The notes under the pieces are model-generated. The model did no database searches. It worked only from the letters and a program-made list of their open reading frames with translations, and was not told the origin of the DNA. DNA of 20,967 nucleotides from a virus. The DNA is taken from the IMG/VR virus record IMGVR_UViG_3300034956_000053, positions 1-20,967 of that record; one strand, 5' to 3'. This document shows positions 15,261 to 20,436 of the stretch, one piece after another (the first letter of the stretch is position 1; every line of letters starts with the position of its first letter). The translations under genes and the position numbers were made by a program.

Positions 15261-15265
15261 AATGC

Positions 15266-15472
15266 CTACTCTTTAGGCGGTGGTGGTGTCCATCCCATTC
15301 CAATGAGTGCCTCTACTAAGGCTTGCTCCTCCAACTCCACTGTCTTCCTTGATAGCTCGTCAGATATATCACCTACTGTAACACCAGAGACTAGCTCCAG
15401 TGTAGCAGGGTCTACATTCATCTTAGCATTAACAAACACACTCGCTGTGAATGCTTTAGTGTCTTCACTCAT
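15266..15472 (-). CDS. Small acidic hypothetical protein
   Basis: A 68-residue protein starting at ATG 15472, overlapping the end of the preceding gene. It reads MSEDTKAFTASVFVNAKMNV, then a Val/Glu-rich middle with SDELSRKTVELEEQALVEAL, ending in WTPPPPKE. The run of four prolines at the C-terminus is unusual. Its stop is six bases from the terminator, so it is the last gene of the leftward block. No family recognised; composition suggests a small soluble protein with one helix and a flexible end. Confidence 0.55.
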   Translation of the reverse strand: MSEDTKAFTASVFVNAKMNVDPATLELVSGVTVGDISDELSRKTVELEEQALVEALIGMGWTPPPPKE

Positions 15473-15659
15473 ACATCTTCCCTACTATTAAGTTGTTGTT
15501 CCAATCATATATAATGGGGGCATCTTGCATACACACTACGGGTGTCCCGTACTCCTGTGCCACCTCCTGTGGCGTTGACGCATCCTTGACTAACACTACA
15601 GCTAATGCAATACCCATGCCAATAACTACGGGTAGTATATAATCTTTAAATAATTTCAC
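15465..15659 (-). CDS. Small single-span membrane protein, GTG start
   Basis: A protein of 64 residues if started at GTG 15659, which is preceded by AGGAGGAGC at 5-base spacing. An ATG at 15686 in the same frame (73 residues) lies further inside the reductase gene without such a site and is less likely. Residues 5-25 (DYILPVVIGMGIALAVVLVK) form one transmembrane segment; the rest (PQEVAQEYGTPVVCMQDAPI) is polar with one Cys. It overlaps the reductase's last codons by 14 bases. No family recognised. A membrane anchor or host-envelope interaction role is possible. Confidence 0.6.
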   Translation of the reverse strand: MKLFKDYILPVVIGMGIALAVVLVKDASTPQEVAQEYGTPVVCMQDAPIIYDWNNNLIVGKMYE

Positions 15660-17496
15660 ACGCTCCTCCTGCACAAGCAGCCTCACCTGATAGGTCAGTC
15701 TCGTCCTCTGCCTCTATCACTCCAGTCAAGTCAATGTCGTTAAGGCTACGCTCTAACATATTGAATCGGTCTTCTGTGATATCCTCAAAGGGTGCTTGAG
15801 TATAAGTACCTCCGTTGTATGGTAGTACAGCAATACCATTGAAGGTGTTACGGTTCTTCCACATCCACTCACCTACGTCAGGCCACTCAGTGTCCTTAAC
15901 AGAGATAGTGCAAGACACGTTGTGTGAGTTCTGACCTTCTCTATGGCCTGGCTGAACCCATTCTGTGTTGAACTTACGTACACGGTCAAGTAAATCTAAA
16001 GCGTTCTCAGTGCGTAGTATAGAGCCTTCTGGAGCCTTCTGTGGTATCTCTACTACAGCCTGTGACTCAGGGTTAAAGAACTCGTCCTCTACTAACTCAG
16101 GGTGGTGCTTGGCTAAGTGCTGGTAGAGTGCTTCGTTCTTACCCAGTCTCTGCCTACGGATATAATAATCATTGTGCCAAGCATGAATGCCACTAGAGGT
16201 ACCAAGTACGCAACTAGAAGTGCCTGAAGGTTTAACAGTAGTGCAACGAGCAGCAACATTAATATCCAGTAACTCAGCAACACGCGCATTCTCTTCCTTA
16301 ACAATCTCAGCCGCTTCAGCGAGGTCATAGGGTAGTATAGCACCAGAACCAATTCCCGTTTGCCCAACACCAATAAGGGCATCACGTTCTGTAGTTTCTT
16401 TCCACACATCACGTAGGTAGTGGAAGTTAGTGTAGCCAGCTTGTAACGTACCGATAAGAGACGCTGCTTTAGACCGTTCATTTAAGTCCTCCTGTGATTT
16501 AATGTCGGATACATTTAGCTCACACAAATTGCAGAATTGATATGGGCGTAACCCGATTTCGCAACATGGATTCGTACCCCAGTCCTTGTCATTACTAAAG
16601 TAAACTCCTGGCTCACCTGACCCACTAGCCTCAACACGTTCCCACAATTTAAGGAAATCATCCTTGGTAGCACGGTGACGTAGGATAACAGCACTGTTGT
16701 TAGCACGACCACGCTGTGGGTTGTCAACATACCACTCACCTGATTTGCATGACATCATCTCAAGATCATCCATACTGAACAATGCAATCAATGCTGCCCT
16801 ACGAATACCACCAGCTAGTACTGCATCTGCAATGTAACACATGAGGTCATGCGCTTCTATTGTAGTAAGGTTACGACCTACTGCAGCATCCATTACCTTA
16901 GTCAGTTGGTGAATACAATCTTTCAATGGCTGAGGGCCAGGAGCTTTACCACCTGAGGTAATCAACATAGCACCCTTAGGGCGAATGTCACGATAGTCAA
17001 AGTCTACTGTCATACTACCTTTGAAGTAAGACTCCATCAGTACCTTCACTGCATCTGCCCAACCTTCAATGTTGTCAGACACTAAGAACCTACGCTTGCG
17101 TTTGTTAGGGCTACGCACTTCAGGTAGCTGTGTTACATGGTGGCGTTGCACTGAGTACCCTACACCTGTACCACCAAGTAGTAAGAACATAGTCTCACTG
17201 AAGGCTTCCACTTCCGACACAGGTAGGTAAGCACAGTTAAAGATACGGTTAGGTGCTAGCTCAATAGGTGCCCCACCGAACTGTAGGGAACGCATAGAGG
17301 GTAATACTTTCTTGTCATATACAAACTTATATGCACTGGCAATCTCCTCTACCATATGAGGATACTTACGTTGGTGCATGTTCATATTACGTGTCACTAA
17401 CTCGTCCCATGTTTCACGCCGTTGTAGGGTGGGGATGTATTTAGCATACTTAGAAAAGACTGTTATGTCGCTAAGTATTTTGTTTGATGTTTCCAT
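15646..17496 (-). CDS. nrdJ: Class II (B12-dependent) ribonucleotide reductase
   Basis: Reduces ribonucleotides (likely the triphosphates) to deoxyribonucleotides using adenosylcobalamin to make a thiyl radical, supplying DNA precursors. 616 residues, ATG 17496 behind GAGGTAACCAGTA. Landmarks: C88 in IFNCAYLPV (first redox Cys); GGTGVGYS (108-115); N309, C311 and E313 in TNPCCEIGL (active-site N-x-C-x-E); C322 in QFCNLCEL (second redox Cys); KPSGTSS (422-428), a substrate phosphate-binding loop; and C608 and C613 in CAGGAC, the swinging C-terminal thiol pair. These match C408, C119, C419, C731 and C736 of the Lactobacillus enzyme. It is shorter than that enzyme (739 residues), as in many phages. 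Extra C312 and C325 flank the active site. Highly confident on class; substrate phosphorylation level is inferred. Confidence 0.95.
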   Translation of the reverse strand: METSNKILSDITVFSKYAKYIPTLQRRETWDELVTRNMNMHQRKYPHMVEEIASAYKFVYDKKVLPSMRSLQFGGAPIELAPNRIFNCAYLPVSEVEAFSETMFLLLGGTGVGYSVQRHHVTQLPEVRSPNKRKRRFLVSDNIEGWADAVKVLMESYFKGSMTVDFDYRDIRPKGAMLITSGGKAPGPQPLKDCIHQLTKVMDAAVGRNLTTIEAHDLMCYIADAVLAGGIRRAALIALFSMDDLEMMSCKSGEWYVDNPQRGRANNSAVILRHRATKDDFLKLWERVEASGSGEPGVYFSNDKDWGTNPCCEIGLRPYQFCNLCELNVSDIKSQEDLNERSKAASLIGTLQAGYTNFHYLRDVWKETTERDALIGVGQTGIGSGAILPYDLAEAAEIVKEENARVAELLDINVAARCTTVKPSGTSSCVLGTSSGIHAWHNDYYIRRQRLGKNEALYQHLAKHHPELVEDEFFNPESQAVVEIPQKAPEGSILRTENALDLLDRVRKFNTEWVQPGHREGQNSHNVSCTISVKDTEWPDVGEWMWKNRNTFNGIAVLPYNGGTYTQAPFEDITEDRFNMLERSLNDIDLTGVIEAEDETDLSGEAACAGGACEII

Positions 17497-17660
17497 TACT
17501 GGTTACCTCGGATGCTGTGCTGTGTAAAATCTGAGCTAAGTTTTATCTCAAGGCAGGGGTTTGATCCCACATCATCCTTAAGACCCTTGCAGTTTATCGT
17601 ACTGACCAATCCTGCTGGCGCATTATCTTCTGTTGGTATTACTACGTTTGATGTTTCCAT
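17482..17660 (-). repeat. 15-base exact direct repeat at two gene starts
   Basis: GTTTGATGTTTCCAT occurs at 17482-17496 and again at 17646-17660 (plus-strand reading). Both copies are the first five codons (METSN) of minus-strand genes: the reductase and the 54-residue ORF upstream of it. Confidence 0.9.
17496..17660 (-). CDS. 54-residue ORF upstream of nrdJ with N-P-C-x-E-I motif
   Basis: A complete frame of 54 codons from ATG 17660, with AGGA eight bases upstream, to TAA 17498-17496, which overlaps the nrdJ start (TAATG). It reads METSNVVIPTEDNAPAGLVS, then TINCKGLKDDVG, SNPCLEIKLSS and ends QHSIRGNQ. The string G-S-N-P-C-L-E-I-x-L resembles the reductase catalytic motif G-T-N-P-C-C-E-I-x-L. 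Shared codons differ in their third bases, and the first five codons are identical to nrdJ. It sits under its own promoter. It could be a remnant of a partial reductase duplication, a small reductase partner, or a coincidence. Translation is likely; the function is unknown. Confidence 0.6.
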   Translation of the reverse strand: METSNVVIPTEDNAPAGLVSTINCKGLKDDVGSNPCLEIKLSSDFTQHSIRGNQ

Positions 17661-17691
17661 GTTATATCCTGTTAATTTATTGGGTCGTACA

Positions 17692-17719
17692 GTTATACTG
17701 ATTTATATCTAAATGTCAA
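17692..17719 (-). promoter_or_regulatory. Sigma-70-type promoter driving the nrdJ unit
   Basis: On the minus strand TTGACA (plus 17714-17719) and TATAAC (plus 17692-17697) are 16 bases apart. A perfect -35 and a near-consensus -10 sit in the 67-base gap after the SLOG gene, with transcription starting near 17685, just upstream of the 54-residue ORF. It would give the reductase transcripts independent of the upstream genes. Confidence 0.65.
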
Positions 17720-17727
17720 GGACTATT

Positions 17728-18096
17728 TTAGTATCGTACTACGTAGGTTGGTATAGACTTACGTATACCAATGTCATACATATGCTTAGTACCTTTAGAT
17801 ATACCATCCCAAAACACTACTATCTCGTCACATACATCTGCCATCTCTGCATTTCTCTTATAGCCTGCTGACTTGCCATGTGTGTCCCACTGGGCTGGCA
17901 TACGAACTATCTTAAACCCATGATCCTTTGCATACTGCTCCCCTAACTTGTCAGCTCCATTGGCAGTACCTGATATGACGGTGATCTCATACCCGCTTTC
18001 TATATGCACCTTCAACACCACATCCATCCTAGCGGTCATTAACTCATAGTCTGCAAATCCTCTGCCACCTGCTATTACTACGTTGTGTGTCTTCAT
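17728..18096 (-). CDS. DUF2493 / SLOG-family nucleotide-binding-like protein
   Basis: About 122 residues from ATG 18096 (MKTHNVVIAGGRGFADYELM). An ATG at 18108 (126 residues) is also in frame, but has no ribosome site and overlaps the micro-ORF upstream. Motifs of the Rossmann-like SLOG/YspA family are clear (numbered from 18108): VIAGGRGF (11-18), ISGTANGADKLGEQYA (45-60), PAQWDTHGKSAGYKRN (71-86), and VVFWDGISKGTKHM (97-110). The family binds nucleotides or nucleotide-derived ligands; no catalytic activity is established for phage copies. Its neighbours are endonuclease I and the reductase, so a role in nucleotide metabolism or in countering nucleotide-signal defence is possible but inferred. 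Domain assignment is firm. Confidence 0.85.
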   Translation of the reverse strand: MKTHNVVIAGGRGFADYELMTARMDVVLKVHIESGYEITVISGTANGADKLGEQYAKDHGFKIVRMPAQWDTHGKSAGYKRNAEMADVCDEIVVFWDGISKGTKHMYDIGIRKSIPTYVVRY

Positions 18097-18100
18097 ATTG

Positions 18101-18166
18101 TTACCCATTAAATATAATCATTGATAAAAATAAAGTAATAAGTACTCCCGACATTAGGTATTCCAC
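18101..18166 (-). CDS. Micro-ORF encoding a 21-residue membrane peptide
   Basis: GTG 18166 overlaps the endonuclease I stop (TAGTG) and lies eight bases after AAAGGA. The frame runs 21 codons to TAA 18103-18101: MEYLMSGVLITLFLSMIIFN plus G, almost wholly hydrophobic after the first four residues, as in a single transmembrane segment. It fills the 57-base gap between two genes and ends four bases before the preferred start of the SLOG gene, so its termination could couple to that start. Translation signals are good for its size; the function is unknown. Confidence 0.45.
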   Translation of the reverse strand: MEYLMSGVLITLFLSMIIFNG

Positions 18167-18708
18167 TAAGTTAATCCTTTGTTAAAGTTGTCCATGAAGT
18201 GCTGCATCTTACTCTCGTATGTATATGCAAACTCATTCTCAATCAACCAGTCTTCCATACTCCTACGTGTCCCATCCTTACGTTTCTGTGCTCCTGGAAG
18301 TGATACGTTCTCTGAGTGCAGTACAAATATAATGACTGCCATTGGGTTAGACCTACGTACATGTATGTACTTATCCATCTCATGCCGTGTCCTAAACCTA
18401 CCCTTAACCTCAAACCAGACGTTACCTAATACTCCATCGGGGGTGTACTTACGCTGCTCTACTACCTCATAGTCAGCCTTGATAGGCTCGTAGTCTATGT
18501 CCTTCATAGGGCCGTCTGCAAACAACCTGAACTCCAGCCATGAGCGGTAGGGCTTAGGCTGGTCACGGTTCATGACAAGATAATCACTCCATGTTTGGTA
18601 TGGTTCAGGTGGTATAGCTGTACAATTAAGACCGCAGGTTTTACCTAAGATGCTAGGTGTTACCTTGCGGTGCTTAGGTTTCTTCTCCTTCCTAACGGGG
18701 TATCTCAT
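18166..18708 (-). CDS. T7-type endonuclease I (Holliday-junction resolvase)
   Basis: Cuts branched DNA such as Holliday junctions and replication forks, helping to resolve replication intermediates before packaging; in T7 (gp3) it also degrades host DNA. 180 residues, start ATG 18708 overlapping the preceding stop (ATGA). Catalytic motifs: SWLE (E59, matching T7 E20), KYTPDGVL (D91, T7 D55) and FEVKGR (E100 and K102, T7 E65 and K67), followed by KYIHVRRSNPMAVIIFVL. T7's enzyme is 149 residues; this one has ~40 extra N-terminal residues with C25 and C29 and a basic start (KEKKPKHRK). All catalytic residues are present, so it is probably active. Confidence 0.85.
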   Translation of the reverse strand: MRYPVRKEKKPKHRKVTPSILGKTCGLNCTAIPPEPYQTWSDYLVMNRDQPKPYRSWLEFRLFADGPMKDIDYEPIKADYEVVEQRKYTPDGVLGNVWFEVKGRFRTRHEMDKYIHVRRSNPMAVIIFVLHSENVSLPGAQKRKDGTRRSMEDWLIENEFAYTYESKMQHFMDNFNKGLT

Positions 18709-18995
18709 AGAGTATCCAATAACTTATTCATGTACCAGATAGCTTTCTTGATGTTAGTATCTACATCATGCTTGCGGTTGCTCCTCCATGTATACTTGAT
18801 GTTGTTACCCTTGCAGAATCCTTGGAACTCCTCCTCTGTTAGTGCTGCTTGGATAGCATCAATACATTCAATGCCACTCGCCCCATCTGACTTGTAATGG
18901 TTGGGATGATTAACTAAGTCCTCCAGTGCATCATCTAAGTTGTCTACATTGAAGTTGTCAGCTACCTTGTCCATATCTTTACCATACATATCCAT
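18705..18995 (-). CDS. DUF3310 family protein
   Basis: A 96-residue protein from ATG 18995, close behind GGAGAAATAGC. The signature of the DUF3310 family is complete: VNHPNHYKSDGASGIECIDA (28-47), LTEEEFQGFCKGNNIKYTWR (52-71) and KKAIWYMNKL (83-92). An acidic extension of about 25 residues precedes it. DUF3310 proteins are common beside replication and nucleotide genes in phages such as T7 relatives and are sometimes annotated as nucleotide kinases, without good proof. Its stop overlaps the endonuclease start, giving coupled translation. Family call is firm; biochemical role is not known. Confidence 0.85.
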   Translation of the reverse strand: MDMYGKDMDKVADNFNVDNLDDALEDLVNHPNHYKSDGASGIECIDAIQAALTEEEFQGFCKGNNIKYTWRSNRKHDVDTNIKKAIWYMNKLLDTL

Positions 18996-18996
18996 G

Positions 18997-19218
18997 CTAT
19001 TTCTCCACTATATCCATAACTTTACCTAGGGTATTGGCTAACTGACTTACATGCTGGGTGATAACACGCTTCTCAATCTTCCAATCTTTAACGGACTTTG
19101 CTAGTACGTTCTCCTTAGTGAATGTATCTATCCAATAATCTTTAAGCTCCACCTCCTTATGGAGATGGGCAATGATTTCTTCTAAGTCCTCTATCTTACG
19201 TTGCTGGCCTTTGCTCAT
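18997..19218 (-). CDS. Small coiled-coil protein
   Basis: A 73-residue protein from ATG 19218, within TAATG and behind GGAGAAGGTT. It begins MSKGQQRKIEDLEEIIAHLH and forms heptad-like helices throughout (KEVELKDYWIDTFTKENVLA, VITQHVSQLANTLGKVMDIV), so an extended coiled coil or helical hairpin is expected. No enzymatic motif. One possibility is a small accessory of the replication or recombination proteins. No family recognised. Confidence 0.55.
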   Translation of the reverse strand: MSKGQQRKIEDLEEIIAHLHKEVELKDYWIDTFTKENVLAKSVKDWKIEKRVITQHVSQLANTLGKVMDIVEK

Positions 19219-19583
19219 TAACCTTCTCCTTCACATACCGTGTCAAAGTCTAGTGTAATAACATTACCTATCTTGCTTGTAACCTTTGCCTTAGGTTTAA
19301 TCTCGTATGGCTCCTCTGTCAGTAAGCCTAGCTCCTCTACTAGGGCACTGGTATGTTCAGTTAACATGTCGTCAAAGTCAGGGTTATCCTCACAGAACTC
19401 AAGCATTGCTGCCATCTTATATGCTAGAAACATATACTGTGCATGTGCTTCATCGTCTATGTCAGGCATACGCCCACTGAATACAGCAACTTCTACGGAA
19501 CCCCAAGAAGAACCATCGTCCTCCTCGTCTACCTTGGTGGGCCTGAGTATTACACCGAAGTCGTTCTCTTCCATATCAATCAT
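19218..19583 (-). CDS. Acidic hypothetical protein
   Basis: A 121-residue protein. Start ATG 19583 overlaps the exonuclease stop (ATGA) and is preceded by AGAGGAAGC; the second ATG at 19574 has no such site. It is rich in Asp and Glu (KVDEEDDGSSWGSVEVAVF; CEDNPDFDDMLTEH), with a possible helix around residues 45-62 (EAHAQYMFLAYKMAAMLEFC). A beta-like C-terminal strand ends GNVITLDFDTVCEGEG. Strong negative charge recalls DNA-mimic or inhibitor proteins, but that is only a composition argument. No family recognised. Confidence 0.55.
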   Translation of the reverse strand: MIDMEENDFGVILRPTKVDEEDDGSSWGSVEVAVFSGRMPDIDDEAHAQYMFLAYKMAAMLEFCEDNPDFDDMLTEHTSALVEELGLLTEEPYEIKPKAKVTSKIGNVITLDFDTVCEGEG

Positions 19584-20434
19584 GCTGCTTCCTCTACTAT
19601 GTGAATGTAGTTAACCATTGCAGGTGTCTTAGCCTTTGATGGTATGGAGGGGCGTTCTACTAAGGTATCCCAACACTTATACTTATGCTGACAGAAGCCG
19701 CACTCTACAGTTAGGGTTAGGTTACCTGTCTCTACCTTACGGAACTTCTCCTTGACTGGTTCATAACACCGTTCAAAGGAATCCCCATCTACTATGCGGT
19801 TAGCCTTGACCTCTAGCTTATCTAACTCAGCTTCCATATCAATGCCGTCAGCAGTTATAAACTTGAACTGACCATTTGCTTTGTTAATAACTATCCAGCC
19901 ACCAGCGTCTAAGTCTAATGCCCTACTGTACCCTACGAGTTGACCTACATACCCAAAGGAATCGTGATCCTTAACAGTAGCAAAGTCTATCCACTTGTTA
20001 GCATAAGCCCAAGGACTACAGGATTTAATATCCCATACAGCACCATCAATGATTAGGTCAGGCGTACCATTGATTACATGCTTACCTAGGTTAAGCTTTA
20101 AGTGCTCACCATCCTGCCATATTACACCAGCCTCTGTGAGGACACCTTTCATGATCGCTTCTACAAGATCACCGAGGATCATGTTAATTAAGAAGCTGTT
20201 GGGAAACGGTAAAGCATCTGTTGGCTGGTTCTTATCAAACCAAAGCTGGCAATAAGAACGACCTATGTTTGACATACGTAACCTAAAGTCTGGATTACGC
20301 TTGTCTACGAGTTGCTTTTCGAGAGCTAATTTAACATCGTTAACCATGAAGTCAAGGACAGGGCGACTCATGCCACCCTTCCCTGCCACTACACTATTAA
20401 GATATTTTTGTACCATTAATTCGTGTATGTTCAT
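19580..20434 (-). CDS. PD-(D/E)XK exonuclease with a probable Fe-S cluster
   Basis: A 284-residue nuclease of the RecB/Cas4-like superfamily, start ATG 20434 behind GGAGTAAGC. Motifs: C62 in SYCQLW; E92 in GDLVEAIM; the catalytic core D126 in NGTPDLIIDG and D135-I-K137 in VWDIKSCS; Q165 with Y169 in FGYVGQLVGYS; and C245, C248 and C254 in VECGFCQHKYKCW. The four cysteines, one early and three late, fit a 4Fe-4S cluster as in Cas4, AddB and Dna2. Expected role is 5'-end or single-strand DNA processing in recombination and host DNA turnover. It overlaps the next gene by four bases. No Cas1 or repeats are present, so it is not a CRISPR gene. Confidence 0.85.
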   Translation of the reverse strand: MNIHELMVQKYLNSVVAGKGGMSRPVLDFMVNDVKLALEKQLVDKRNPDFRLRMSNIGRSYCQLWFDKNQPTDALPFPNSFLINMILGDLVEAIMKGVLTEAGVIWQDGEHLKLNLGKHVINGTPDLIIDGAVWDIKSCSPWAYANKWIDFATVKDHDSFGYVGQLVGYSRALDLDAGGWIVINKANGQFKFITADGIDMEAELDKLEVKANRIVDGDSFERCYEPVKEKFRKVETGNLTLTVECGFCQHKYKCWDTLVERPSIPSKAKTPAMVNYIHIVEEAA

Positions 20435-20436
20435 GC

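Noticed and set aside
16113-16481. 122-codon frame inside nrdJ (same strand, other frame)
   Set aside because: It overlaps the reductase in a different frame; its Leu-rich run is a by-product of the reductase codons.
17512-17712. 66-codon plus-strand frame
   Set aside because: It is antisense to the 54-residue ORF and to the nrdJ promoter, with no ribosome site; the minus-strand reading explains the region better.
18179-18472. 97-codon plus-strand frame
   Set aside because: Antisense to endonuclease I, whose catalytic residues are all present.
19240-19614. 124-codon plus-strand Ser-rich frame
   Set aside because: Shadow of the acidic protein's Asp/Glu codons on the other strand; no start signal.
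19580-20434. CRISPR context for the Cas4-like nuclease
   Set aside because: No repeat-spacer array, Cas1 or Cas2 is visible; the gene sits in a phage recombination operon.
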